This document shows, in pieces, positions 47,087-58,559 of a stretch of 64,000 nucleotides of DNA. Position 1 is the stretch's first letter, and each line of letters opens with the position of its first letter. The notes under the pieces were generated by a model that was given only the letters and a program-made list of their open reading frames with translations, did no database searches and was not told where the DNA came from. Made by a program: the position numbers and the translations under genes. The stretch is from Bimastos eiseni (Eukaryota; Annelida; Clitellata; Crassiclitellata; Lumbricidae), in assembly GCA_959347315.1 (NCBI GenBank), contig OY365807.1:17861066-17925065 (forward strand). The letters are read 5' to 3'.

Positions 47087-47092
47087 GTACGT
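47081..47092 (+). promoter_or_regulatory. Tandem 5' splice sites of exon 2
   Basis: CTG/GTAGGG (exon end 47080) and GGG/GTACGT (exon end 47086) lie 6 nt apart, both in phase 0. Either joins to 49534 without a frame change; the downstream one adds Val-Gly. I chose the downstream site for its G at +5 and T at +6. Unspliced read-through would stop at the TGA at 47099. Confidence 0.6.
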
Positions 47093-49370
47093 ACAATCTG
47101 ACCTGTGCAAGTACGTCAACATCTGAACATCTAAATTGTGTCTTTTAAAGTCTTAACGTCGTCGCAACACAGCGTGGTAGGAAATATTACTTTTGTGGCG
47201 TAGTGTGGCGCAGATTTTGTGAAGCGTTACGTATGTTATGTTTCCAGCTACATATGTATATATATGTGTGTGTGGGTATATAATAGGGTATTTACCAATA
47301 GTTTACAGTGTATTTTAAATTTCATATTGTTTTGAACATTAATAAAGGATCTTATCGGTGCATGGAAACCTTATACAACGATAGATGCGTCCTTTTTGTC
47401 CCACACATTGTTTTAATACAATTGGCCAATCCTTTGGTTTTAATTAGACTTGACTGCTGTAACTCATTTCTTATGGGAATCGCAAAATCTGCTTTGCATT
47501 GATCAAACTAGGCCTATTACATTTCTACATATAAATCTATGTTCCATGCAAACCTTCATCCAAAAACAGATATACTATTTTCGATCCTTGGATGTTCTAA
47601 ATCCTGACGTGCCCGCAAGCGAACAGTGATGAGCTGTCGGTCGGGTCTTCTCTTCTTTGCTGGTTCGAAGCTTTGAACTGTCTGTCAGTCCTATGATCTC
47701 CGGCTGGTCTTAACTCAATCTCGTCGTCTCCTTCATCTTGTTTACATAGCGATTTCTGGTTTCTGGTTTCTCCGATCATCGATCGATTCTCGATTTGTCT
47801 TTCCAATAAATTTTTATTTCGTGTGCGATTTCACGTCTACAGGGCGATCATCGACTGATGTCTTGGGTAGCGCCGATTTATATTTAAGCTATAAAAATCG
47901 TTGGATTTGCCTATGATTAGATTAGGCGCACGAAGATATTAAATGTAGGCCTGTATTTGCAATCACATGTATGTCTGTATGTGAGTAGACTATGTATTTT
48001 TGCAAGTATACATGTACATTTGTATGAATTCATAGACGAATGTCTACAATCTGCACATGTACGCTTTGGGTACCGTATTCTATAAAGCCTAGTTTTGAGT
48101 TTGTTTGTCTGTCTGTGTTTATGAATATGTAATTTATATGCAGGCCCTATGTATGTATTTTGTACACAAGTATGTATTTAATTATATCTATTTAGGTATA
48201 ATGGTATATTTAGGCATGCGATACTATGCATGAGTATGTTTATTTATGAACTTACTATAGCTATTTTGAGTACCTCAGTTATAGTAATAACAAACATTCA
48301 ATTAACCAATTAGCCACCCGATGAACAGATGACTGGAAGAGCTCTGAAGGATAAACGGAGTCCATCCAACGGTTTCCCATACATTTATTGTATCGCAAGG
48401 ATGACTGTTGATGCCGCCTCAGAGGAGTTGTCACATTGGGGTTTAATGCTTAGATAACGTATACATTGGACTGGTTGCAGGGCATGACCGCTGATTCGCC
48501 GACCTCTGATGACAGTCACGTGACAAGGACAAGAGTCTGGAACACTCAGATCGTCCGCGAGGTGAGTGAGATCAATCGAATCTGATGTGAGAAAAGCTAA
48601 GGTCAACCGAGACGAATAATAGTACGAAGGGAGGCAGCATGAGCAGCGTCGACAGCGACTGTGTAGGATATGGAGATGTTGATGGTAGTATATAAAGAAT
48701 GATTAGACTAACCACGAAGTCATGTAATTTAGAATAGAATAAAATCTTCTTTAATTAACCAATTGAATTGTAACCCGCATTTTTATGTCAATGAATACTT
48801 GCAATAGACGTTGTTGGCTGAGATAAATGAGGTAAGTCGAGATACATCGCATTATTCATTCATTCGTTCATTCGTTATTCATTTATTCATTAGGGGATTT
48901 TTATATAGCGCCTCTTCTGGTGACCAATCTACTCAGAAACATTCCCGACCAAACTCCGGCCAAATAATGCAGTCTTTATGTTAGAAAACAGTGTTGGATC
49001 ATCTGTAATGAAACATTTCGTATGGATTGCCTTTGATAAGTTACTTTTTTTATAAGTAGGCCTACGTAACGTGGCAGCAATACACGACAATTGGTGCCTT
49101 TTAACATAAAATGGCAACGGAGCACATTTAACTGGATATCGTTTTGTATACATCACGTATCATCACAATAAATACATTCCTCTAAATCTTTAGACTTACC
49201 TCATTTGCCATTCCAAAACCAATCACTACCCATACATTAGCCTCCCTTTGTGTCTCTGGAGCCGAACCTGACCCTGCCTACCTATATAGTTTGATCGGGT
49301 CTGTGTAAACTGCTGAATTCTTCGACTCGACTGCTTGAACTCTGAAGAAATGTCGAGATTGCGATGACGA
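47087..49370. other. Protocadherin intron 2, no gene seen
   Basis: AT-rich. It contains a minus-oriented LINE/SINE end (TTTTTATATAGCGCC at 48898-48912) with an ATTCATTC-type tail at 48850-48893, and ordinary sequence otherwise. Confidence 0.55.
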
Positions 49371-49442
49371 GTACATCTCATATGACGTGTACATCTCATA
49401 TGACGTGTACATCTCATATGACGTGTACATCTCATATGACGT
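49371..49442. repeat. 18-bp minisatellite, four perfect copies
   Basis: Four identical copies of GTACATCTCATATGACGT, ending 91 bp upstream of the exon 3 acceptor. Each copy contains a TGACGT half-CRE and a CATATG E-box-like palindrome. Confidence 0.97.
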
Positions 49443-49533
49443 GTATATGCATCACAACGTCATGGTGTTTTGCATATCACGCAGTCCCTGTTCAACTCTG
49501 TCTTGTCTCATCGTCAACCTTTGTTCATTGTAG

Positions 49534-50241
49534 GATGGGATGATGCATAACACCAGCAACGGGCGTAAAGAGTTGGACTTCGACAAGACGAGCGACCCTT
49601 CTATCACCGACAGCGGTCGAGGTCCAAGCGAAGAGGGTGAAGGACCGGGAGGACACTTCAGGCCTACGCGCGAACGCTTTCTACCCCCACCTCCGCCACC
49701 TCCCAGAGGTTCCTACTGGATCCAACAACAGCAGCAACAAATGAGGGCACAGGGCTACTCCGCCCATAGCTATCACCCCGCCATGCGCTTCTCTGAGCTG
49801 AGCACCACGCCCGAGGAGGAGGCAGAGGCCGGCTCTACGTCGTCGCCCGGTGGTCTGGCTCACCAAGCCCGGTCGGCCACACAGCGGGGCTGGGTCAATG
49901 GACAGACAGCGGAAGAAAGGGTCACAGAATCGATTCTGCTGAGAAGAGACAGCCCGGACGAGGGACTTCCGCCGGAAGTGGTACCTGGGTCGTTCGAGGA
50001 CGACTCGCCAGAGACGCCGGAAGTGGAGTTACCCGGATACGAGGACGACGAGGAAACAGACCTCGAAGAACGACTGGTTGGAATTACAGAGACATCGACC
50101 AATGGACGACCGGATAAACTGACGAACGGAGGTGGACTGAACTGCGATGATGATATAGCAACGACAATTGATATAGCAATGACAATGAGAACGACGGCGG
50201 CGGCGACGAAGTATGGCAAGACAAGGGAGGTCATGGTCTAA
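49534..50241 (+). CDS. Protocadherin, coding exon 3 of 3 (cytoplasmic tail)
   Basis: Residues 913-1147. The acceptor is TTCATTGTAG/GATGGG at 49533, phase 0, joining to exon 2. The tail starts DGMMHNTSNGRKELDF and contains DKTSDPSITDSGRG (DSGRG at 938-942) followed by acidic residues. This resembles the conserved DSGRG-type cytoplasmic motif of non-clustered protocadherins. Next come FLPPPPPPP (961-969), a fit to EVH1 (Ena/VASP) ligand sites, then WIQQQQQQ and a long acidic, Pro/Ser/Thr-rich part (ELSTTPEEEAEAGS, FEDDSPETPEVELPGYEDDEE). It ends with VMV, which would fit a class II PDZ ligand. The stop TAA is at 50239-50241. Beyond these motifs the tail is low-complexity and probably disordered. 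Joined length ~1147 residues, normal for the family. Partners are inferred. Confidence 0.88.
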   Translation, partial: DGMMHNTSNGRKELDFDKTSDPSITDSGRGPSEEGEGPGGHFRPTRERFLPPPPPPPRGSYWIQQQQQQMRAQGYSAHSYHPAMRFSELSTTPEEEAEAGSTSSPGGLAHQARSATQRGWVNGQTAEERVTESILLRRDSPDEGLPPEVVPGSFEDDSPETPEVELPGYEDDEETDLEERLVGITETSTNGRPDKLTNGGGLNCDDDIATTIDIAMTMRTTAAATKYGKTREVMV

Positions 50242-50603
50242 CGATGACCTCTGTATGACCACAGCTTCCTACATCAATATTTCTCTGTAAGCAGTGGGTC
50301 ATCTGTAAACATAGGTAAATGTAAAAAAATTACATGTTGAACATAATTACTGATGTGATACTTGAACAGATGACGACTTTTATATTGCACGCTTATGTTT
50401 GATTGCGAGTGGTTGTGCAGTCACGGTAGGTTGGAATGCGTAAATAAGTTGGCTGTTAACATTTTAAAATCTGATCTGATGTCTTCTATAGCGCCGTCAT
50501 CACAGTTTTCAAGATATCAATCAGTGGTCGCTTAGAGTAAAATTGCAATCAAAATTCCCAATCCATCTAAAAATTGAGGTATAAATTTGATCTACAAGGA
50601 AGC

Positions 50604-50609
50604 AATAAA
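50604..50609 (+). promoter_or_regulatory. Poly(A) signal AATAAA
   Basis: Canonical hexamer 363 bp after the protocadherin stop, followed within about 50 bp by a GT-rich tract (50658-50800) that could act as the downstream element. Implies a 3' UTR of roughly 385 nt. Confidence 0.6.
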
Positions 50610-50657
50610 GAAATACATGTAGAGCCACGTCGAGTTGGATGCGCAGATTGAAAGAGC

Positions 50658-50805
50658 CGTGTGTGTATGTGTGTGTGTATGCGTATGTGTAGGTGTGTGT
50701 GTGTGTATGCGTATGTGTAGGTGTGTGTGTGTCTGTGTTTGTGTGTCCGTGTGCATGTCGGTGTGTGTGTGTGTGGGCATAGGTGGGTGTGGGTTTGTGT
50801 GTGGT
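50658..50805. repeat. (GT)n-rich microsatellite
   Basis: GTGTGTATGTGT/GTAGGTGTGT units. Minus-strand reading is a His/Thr-repeat shadow frame. Confidence 0.95.
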
Positions 50806-50809
50806 ACTC

Positions 50810-53320
50810 TCACCAATAATAGAAGACTTTGGGAGCTGACGAAGTCTTGACAGAAGGGAGAAAGCTCTTCAATTGACGACTGCAGAGAGTTGACGATTAA
50901 GGTTTTACGGAGCAGCATGACCCCTTCTAATTACGACGTCAAATGGATGGTCCGCATATAATCTGTTCCATCTTCAAAGAAAGTCAGGGATTGGCCGTTC
51001 CTTAAGAGAGGCCACGCTGTATAAAGGGATCCGACACTGACTCGTCCATGGTCGCCGGATGCATTGCAACGTCCTCGTGGTGGCCTTTTCTTCGTGCAGA
51101 GCTCATGCTCCATTGCTGGTATATAGTCGACGATTAGTCGTTTCATTTTCCTGAGTCTTCTTTACCATAGATTGGTTTTCAGCGTCATTCTGAATCTCAT
51201 AATTCTGTAACTACCGCCGTTAGGAGCATGTACCCAACTAGTCTCAATAGTTCCTGCCATTGGTCAGAAAAGTTTTCTGTACTCGGTATACATGGGTAAC
51301 GAATAAATCACCTCTGAGTAGATATCTTGAAGTGGCGCTATATAAATGGTTGATTACATTGCACCTAAATCTTGCATTGTGTCATGTTACTCACGATGTA
51401 AGTTATTGAACACGAATTCTATACTGGTCGTTCTCTACAGAGGCAGTTAATAAAATCTTCTTCGGAAGATTATTGTTGGGAGGCATAAAGGGTCACTTTA
51501 AAATAAATCATTGGTGACATTTTCCTATGACCTACTATTATCTTTATGGGTCAAACTTTAGGCCTAACAGTTCCTATGTTAATGTTTCAACGACAAATGT
51601 AATTTTGTTGCCCTTCAGTTTGACGGAATTGGAGAAGCTAACTTAGGACTATTTTACTCAGATCAAAGGTGCGATAGGCCCTGTTACATTAAATGGCAAC
51701 ACATAACCTGACACAATCACAGCGTAATTATACTTCCCACGCCTAACCTATAGCCCTAAATCACACTTTCGTATACCTTACCTTGTAATACGATGCCTTA
51801 AATTAGCTTACCTTTCCAGCCGTTAATTATTAACAAGGGAGGAGAAAAATGCATGACGTTGTGTGCCATTAGATTGAACATCATGGGACAGACCTATACG
51901 GCTGTCGTGAATGGTAGAATAAACGGTCGATACTACGTTGCTTCACTATTCGTCCATATATATATATACATTGGCCTCAACCTGTATACCTACTCTGTAG
52001 GCCTACATGTGCTTGAGGGCGTCTTACAGTGTCCTTGCGACATCTACATCCATGATTGTACTCGTTTATGCAGCAAATATATTTTATATGCGCATATTGA
52101 ATTTGTCAGTTGACTTTGCATTAGTTTTATGGCCAACACAAGATATGCAACTTAAAAGAGTAACACGTCCCACAGACCAACAGGAACTCAACTGAATACA
52201 TGTGAATGTATGTATACACGTGTACATGCAAAGGCCTATGCATATTAACATATTATTGTACGTGCATAAAAGTATTTTTAGACAAATATACGTAGGCTCT
52301 ACAATGTCATATATATATATTATGTATCATAGCATGAGGATATCCTAAATGCAGGAACGTATATCAATATAAATTCATATGAATACGGACATGCACTATT
52401 ATATATATATATATACATATATATAGGATATATATATATATATATATCATATATATATATATATATCCTAACTGTGTCGCTGAACAATATCAAGTAGTCT
52501 CCAGTGCGTGGCAGACTCAAATTGAACCCATCCGTCAACAGAGAGCGCCACCGTCGATGCTCTCGTTTTCGTGTATACGATGACTCCGTGAATATATTTA
52601 GTCCTCTTGTTCTTATATATACCGTATATATATATACATACGTATCACATATGGCACTTACAGGCATGTATATGTCAGTAAATATACATTATGTATATTC
52701 ATACTTTGGACATAGCGTGAATTACTTTATGCATCATATATATATAACACATTATATGAAATATATATATACATATCATATACACAGTATGTATTTATAA
52801 GATATGATATATCGTGGGTAATTATGTAGACGGAATCGTTATGTACATGTATAATGCAGTCTATATATATATTTATATACATACGCTGTATATCTATATC
52901 TATATATATATATCTAGCTTATATCTTGACTGGTGTCATTATATATGATTATCTAACGCCAAATTTCCTCATCGGTATGATGCATCCGTCGTCACCATGA
53001 CAACCGACGTCATGAGCGTCACGAGCGTCATCGTGGCTGGCGTCATGACGATTGTCACAGAGTATCAATGGTCTGGGCGAAGGCATGCGAAGCCGTGATC
53101 AATAATCGCTGTGATTGGCATTTATATAGCGCAAGCCACTTCGTCATGGATGCCTGACGCTTTCGATGGAGTTTTAGCGTGATCAGCTCTAGCTCCAGAT
53201 GTATGCAGCGCGCATTGTACGCAGGGTCCGATGGCCGACTGGATATTAGAACCAATCAGAGGAGTCAAATGCTCAGAATGATGTTTGGCTCGCTTTGGTT
53301 GTAGTAGGAAATGATGGTAA
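50810..53320. other. No gene seen; TA-rich tracts and two LINE/SINE ends
   Basis: A plus-oriented GGCGCTATATAAATGG at 51334-51349 and a minus-oriented ATTTATATAGCGC at 53120-53132 match the 3'-end motif at the LINE relics. (TA)n-rich hairpins occupy 52395-52475 and 52600-52920. No coding region recognised. Confidence 0.5.
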
Positions 53321-53324
53321 TGGT

Positions 53325-53705
53325 TACGACGATGATGAAGATGAGGATGGAGAGGAAGAGGAGGTGATGAGGATGATGATATTGATGAGGAAAACTCGTA
53401 GGAATGGGAGGAGGAAGTTGATGATGACGATGATGAACAATTGGATGAATGTTAAGAGGTGATGAGGATTGGGTTAGGAGGAGAAGGTGAAAGAGGAATG
53501 GGCTACGACGATGATGAAGCAGATGACGATGAGGAAGAGACGAAAAATGTGAGGATGAGGATGATAAGAATGAGGAAAAAGGAAGGGAAGATAAAGGCGA
53601 AGGAAGGAGAAGGCGATGACGATGATGTCAGTGATGATGCATGGAATAGTTAATGGGAAATAATGAAGAGGAAGGAGAGGGTGAGAATGACGACGACGAT
53701 GATGA
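53325..53705. repeat. GATGAGGA-type purine-rich low-complexity tract
   Basis: GATGATGA, GAGGAAGA and GATGAGGATG units, irregular. Acidic and Ser/His/Phe-rich shadow frames on the two strands. Confidence 0.85.
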
Positions 53706-53814
53706 TGCTGAATTGCCAATTATTTCGTTCTGAATTTCTTCTCTTCGATACAGATGTATTTAACACAGTAATTATACCATTGAACTGAATTCTACTCTAT
53801 TCCATTTACGGATT

Positions 53815-53990
53815 TATAAAGCGTCTCTCGCAGTACAACCTAATCAGAAGCGCTCAAAGTGCGAAGAACCAATAGAGAAACTAAAAGTCTTAAGAGAAAG
53901 AGCTGAAACAGTTTTGCAACCAGATAAGATTGCAGCACGAGTCACAGCAAGAAGACTGTTCCATAGCGAATGGCCAACAGAGGCATAATC
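53815..53990 (-). pseudogene. 3' end of a LINE ORF2 (CR1/L2-like), truncated
   Basis: The minus-strand frame 53977-53854 reads HSLWNSLLAVTRAAI, then a segment with VSALSLKTFSFSI, then HFERF and a stop. This is the LWNSLP...VSxLKLKTFLF...RF* C-terminal signature of LINE ORF2 proteins. After the stop come GCGCTTCTGATTAGG and GACGCTTTATAAATC, the same 3' UTR landmarks as in the copy at 4680-4918. Only the tail of the ORF survives. Confidence 0.78.
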
Positions 53991-54644
53991 ACCGATGCTG
54001 TAGCAGTTCTATACAGAGGTACTAGAATATTGAATATACATGATACGATTGACTATCTAACACGATGTCAGTGCATAGAATTACATTAAGTGTATAATGC
54101 ATCATTTCATGATATACACACACTCACGAGGTACATACATAACAAACCACACATGCCATTAACATATAGTATACGATATATATATATCTAATATATGTAT
54201 ATATGTATAAGTTGTACATGTATCGTATGATACAAAGAATGTAAAAACTCAATGACGTCAAGATCAAATAATTAGCGTCATCTAGCGAGCGGAGTCAACT
54301 GCGACTTGGTCAACGTTAAAGGTTTCCTTCACACTGTTCTCTCTCTTTCTGATCCTCTGGGTGTGATTGTGTCTGATTTAACCCTAGCTTCAGACACAGT
54401 CTTTCCTTCCTACATCGATTCTCACCCCTCTACACTAACACGCTGTTCATATCATGTCGTCATCGAAACGCATAAACCAGCAGGCAGCTTGATTGATTGC
54501 CCGGATTATAGAGCTTCCATCTAGCGATCAAGAGTGCATGCAGGCAGAGCCCAGTTTGGTAGAAGGAAGGGAGGGTAAGGGGTGATTGGAGGAAGAGGGT
54601 TTGGAGGATTACGTCTGATATAGATGGTGTCATTAATTTTACGC

Positions 54645-54814
54645 TATTCGCCTTTGGAGTAATGCGCTCAGGATTCGATTCCCAGTAGATGAAAGTAGAT
54701 GAAAGTAGATGAAAGTAGATGAAAGTAGATGAAAGTAGATGAAAGTAGATGAAAGTAGATGAAAGTAGATGAAAGTAGATGAAAGTAGATGAAAGTAGAT
54801 GAAAGTAGATGAAA
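54645..54814 (+). repeat. B-box-like SINE fragment running into a 10-bp tandem array
   Basis: CAGGATTCGATTCCCAG at 54669-54685 fits a Pol III B box (GGTTCGANTCC type). It is followed immediately by 13 perfect copies of AGTAGATGAA (54684-54814). The array may be the expanded tail of a tRNA-derived SINE. The tandem array is certain, the SINE reading tentative. Confidence 0.8.
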
Positions 54815-55755
54815 GCATCATAACTCTTATTTTATCTTACCTTACTCTGTCATACATTCTCTTGGATCGCCTTCTTATCCTTCTTACGTTTTGTTTTAGC
54901 TTACATTGCCTGAGCCTACCACAGAATTCTTTGCCTTATCTAGCCATACATTGCATTGCCTTCCTACCTTCCTATCACCGTACCTTTTTGCCTTGTACTC
55001 TTGTCAAATCTCTACTCACCGTTGCTCACCTCTAGCGCACTTCTGTATCGTTGCTTCTAACTCTGTCACGTCTGATGAAACAAACTAATTATCTTCAGCT
55101 CAACAATATGGCGGCCTGAGGAAATTGGAGTTAAAGATCGAAAGGCAAAGGAAACAGCGATGCTTAGAAGAGCTTGGCGCTAAGCTGCTAATGTATTCGC
55201 CAATCGCTGGCGGTTGTCACATGACCGCAGTCTGGTTCCCTGCCGACCACGCCGTCGTATATTTTGGTGCTCTAGCTGCCAGTTTTTGTGACTGTATATA
55301 CTCGTTATGCGTCGGAATGTTCTTTTATTCGGTGTTCGAAGTTGTTCACAGCGAATGGCAAATGGACGAGATTAGGGTTGTCGACGGCGATTGTGTTACT
55401 TACAAGGGAGAGGGTATGGAAAGGAAACCAGGAAGAGGACATGGAATCGGAGAGAGGTAGGGTGGGGAGAACGAACAGAGGTAGGCGGCAATGATGTATG
55501 ATCTTTTGCTGTTTGGAAATGATGAATACGCATAGTCGGATTAATTTCGAGCGCCCATCAAACTCAGAGTAGAACCAGATGATGAAGGAAGACGATGGAC
55601 AGAGACGTAGAAGAGCTGAAGAGGAAAAGAAGGAAGGATGGAGGAGAATAAGAAAGAGAAGCAGAGGAGGATAAATGAGAGGGATAGAAACACAATGCAC
55701 AGAGGAAGAGGAAGAGGAAGAGGAAGAAGAAGAAGATGACGACGATGATGATGAT
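54815..55755. other. No supported gene
   Basis: The plus frame 55125-55460 (111 codons) includes a hydrophobic stretch (AVVYFGALAASFCDCIYSLCVGMFF) but no family resemblance. 55600-55760 is GAA/GAT-rich. Confidence 0.35.
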
Positions 55756-55760
55756 GATGG

Positions 55761-55834
55761 CAACGATGGTTGCGGATGGTTCTGATGATGACGTTAGCTA
55801 ACGTCATCATCAGAACCATCCGCAACCATCGTTG
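55761..55834. repeat. Perfect 74-bp palindrome with no spacer
   Basis: Bases 55761-55797 are the exact reverse complement of 55798-55834, centre TTAG/CTAA. It lies directly after a (GAT)n run. It extends no further (G at 55760, A at 55835). Confidence 0.98.
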
Positions 55835-55839
55835 AAAGC

Positions 55840-56700
55840 AGAGTAAGGCTAGGATGAAGTACTTCATCAATCATCGTATAATTTATCTTATAGGCAAATG
55901 AAGTAGAAAATGATATAAGACGGAAAGGGAAGAAAGACGAAACGAAGAAGAGTGTGGATGAGAGGAACAAACGGATGAATGACTATATAGAGAAACAAGA
56001 GGATGATTTAGGAGGAAAGCTGGAGGAATGTAAATAGAGGAGGATGGAGGATGAATTAGAGAAGGGATGGATGGAAAGGAGAGATTGAGAAAGAATAGGG
56101 ATGGAGGAAGAGGAGGATAGAAGCAAGAAGAAGAACTGGAGAAAGATTAATATTATATTGGAAATACAACGGTAGACCAGCCTGCGGAAGTCCCAAACAC
56201 AGAAGAAAATGGAAATTACTGAGAAGAGGAGGATGGTGAGAATCACAGATGATGAAGGTTAGGGGTCGAGAATTTTGAGAAAAGAAAGATAGAACTAGAC
56301 TCAGTGATGGATGGAGACTGGTAGAAACAAAATAAGGAAAGAGAGATAAGCAGAGGCTAACGAAACATACCAGACACATCCGGATATACCCTATATGAGA
56401 TGTCTAGACTTAGTCAATCGAGCACATAAGAAGGAACGGACGAAGGAGAAGACGAAGAAGATGGTCAATGATATACTGCCGGTCGAACACAGAGGTCGAC
56501 ATTTCTGGTCTTTCTCCTCCTGTCTATATCTCCCATTCTCTCTGTCTCCGTCTGCGTATCATATTCAATCTCACATTTGCATCTCTCTCTTACATGCATG
56601 CAGACAAAAAAGTTAGTCTTAAAAAAAGTAACAGAAATAATACTAGGCCAATAGTTTACAGCTTTTTCTAAAACTATTTATCAACTATCTTTAACAACAG
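55840..56700. other. No gene seen; purine-rich plus strand
   Basis: GAGGA/GGATGG-rich from 55920 to 56360, then anonymous. Long minus-strand frames are Ser/Leu/Phe-rich shadows. Confidence 0.5.
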
Positions 56701-56704
56701 GTTT

Positions 56705-56865
56705 TTGACCCTGGAGAGCAGGAAGACGGCGACCGCGGTTTCACCAACCCCTCTACTGGGTGTCCTAGTTGTTCCCCGAGCCAACGGCGAAGGTTTCGAG
56801 TCCATAGTTCTAAAACTGTGCAAATGCATAGTCGGACAGACAGACACACACAGAATCTTCTCTTT
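56705..56865 (-). repeat. Dispersed repeat Z, copy 3
   Basis: Minus strand contains TGCATTTGCACAGTTTTA, ACTCGAAACCTTCGCCGTTG, GGCTCGGGGAACAAC and GGACACCCAGTAGAGG, the same order as at 36.8 and 37.05 kb. It extends further on the far side (GGTTGGTGAAACCGCGGTCG, then GCCGTCTTCCTGC), where copy 2 also has GCGACTGCCGTCTTCCTC. Confidence 0.88.
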
Positions 56866-57339
56866 ATATATATATATAGATAGCTAACTAAACGACATGA
56901 GGAATAGTTTTAAAGTAGTTGTAGTTATTCTATACAATCAAGTCACCATTTAGCCTGTTGTATAAGGTTGATTTTGAGTCGATAACAAAAGAATTAGCGG
57001 CGATTAGAAAGCATTAGGAGATTTAGGACAATGCACAGACGCTACACAAATTCTTAGATAGATCTTGTGTTCTCTTAAACCTGTTTCCGTTGGTCGCATG
57101 CTGCAAATAGTCTTTTTAACTCTGGCCTCTGCAAACCAATTAAAACCCAATTTAAGCTCAAAGCAGCTGCTTAAAATGTGATTTACTGAATTGTTATGTG
57201 TGAGACGTCGCTACGTATACCGAAAACCTGATACACAAAAACCATAATGCTGTATTTGAGCTTTCATTCGATAGGTGTCGGATTGAAGAGTGCATGTATC
57301 ATTATATGCATTCAATTGCCTATGGCCTATGCACTACAC

Positions 57340-57810
57340 ATCGGTTCACAACCTTTTGAGTCTCAAGGGCCACTTATAAATTCTGTGTCTAGTTCGCGGA
57401 CCACCACTGAAATTGTGCCACCGGTACATTATGACTACTATTATTATCATAGCATAAAATTTAAATGTAATATTATAATAAATATATAACTACACTATAG
57501 GAACTATGCAACTATAACTTTTGTATAATAAATTTTATAACAATCAGTATGAGTATTTTATTTATTTGCTGTTTGTTTTAATAAATGATAAACTTTAAAG
57601 TAAATCAATAGCTACCTAGTGTATACTGATACAACGTTGATCTTAAAGTTATGAAGGCATAGGCCCCTATAGAACTACATGTCCTATAGGATATTATAGG
57701 TAGAGTTATTTTTAATACAAAAGAACAAACTGAAGTCTTTTTACGACAAAAATGACAAATTTTGTACTCCTGCTCGCGGACCACCAGGCAGATGGCCATA
57801 TCTTTGACCA
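57340..57810. mobile_element. Possible hAT-like non-autonomous element
   Basis: CGGTTCACAACCTTTTGAG followed by TCGCGGACCACC (57397-57406 region), and a second GCTCGCGGACCACCAGG at 57772-57789, recall hAT-Charlie-type ends (GGTTCTCAACC...GGACCACC). Interior is AT-rich without ORF. Terminal repeats are imperfect, so the call is weak. Confidence 0.35.
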
Positions 57811-58344
57811 TTTCAGTTTCAACAATATAATCGGAGAAATCTCTGCATCTCGTTGCCAAGTTGAATTGATGTTAAAACATTGTAGATCCCGTCAACAAAA
57901 AACCTGCTCGCATGACAAAGGCCTCTAAATTCCCTATAGTTAATATCAAAAGCCAGGATTTACTCCAACGCTCCCTCATCCATTGAGGCGATTGCAATAG
58001 ACACATACGGGTTCCTTGCCTATGGAATGTGCAGTGGTCTTGGTCTCTGGAGACAGAGTACGTTGCACAGTGCATTGAACACTTACAGGTCTTCTACCCA
58101 TGGATCAAAAGAGAGAAATGCCACAACCAAACTAGAAACACGTATGCCATAATCTTGGTTGATTACTTGATGTAATTAAGTCACATTCGTCCAATTGCTG
58201 CAACAACGATGATAGCATCATGCAGACGTTAATTCATTGAACGATTTAAAAAGGAGTCAAGTGTTCTGCAATCACCTATCTCTATTTCCTCTCTCTTTCC
58301 TTCTCACCATGTTTCTCTTTCGTTCTCATCCCTGTTTTTATGTC

Positions 58345-58346
<2 letters not shown>

Positions 58347-58397
<51 letters not shown>

Positions 58398-58550
58398 CGC
58401 TCTCTCTCGGTATCTCTCTGTTTCTGTCTCTCCGTCTCTGTCTTTTTCTCTCTCATTCTGATTGATCGTATAATATACTATGTTACATCAGCAGCTGCAA
58501 CACATCATATTACAATACATTGCAACACATCATATTACAATACATTACAG
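58347..58550. repeat. (CT)n microsatellite and a 25-bp tandem duplication
   Basis: Pure CT run 58347-58394, CTCT/CTGT mixture to 58455, then two copies of CAACACATCATATTACAATA-CATTR at 58498-58547. Confidence 0.93.
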
Positions 58551-58559
58551 AACATCGGT

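Noticed and set aside
45086..47122. Several minus-strand ORFs opposite protocadherin exon 2
   Set aside because: Shadows of a GC-rich coding exon; no motifs of their own.
55125..55460. 111-codon plus-strand ORF with hydrophobic segment
   Set aside because: No family match and ends in GA-rich low-complexity sequence; a chance frame is more likely.
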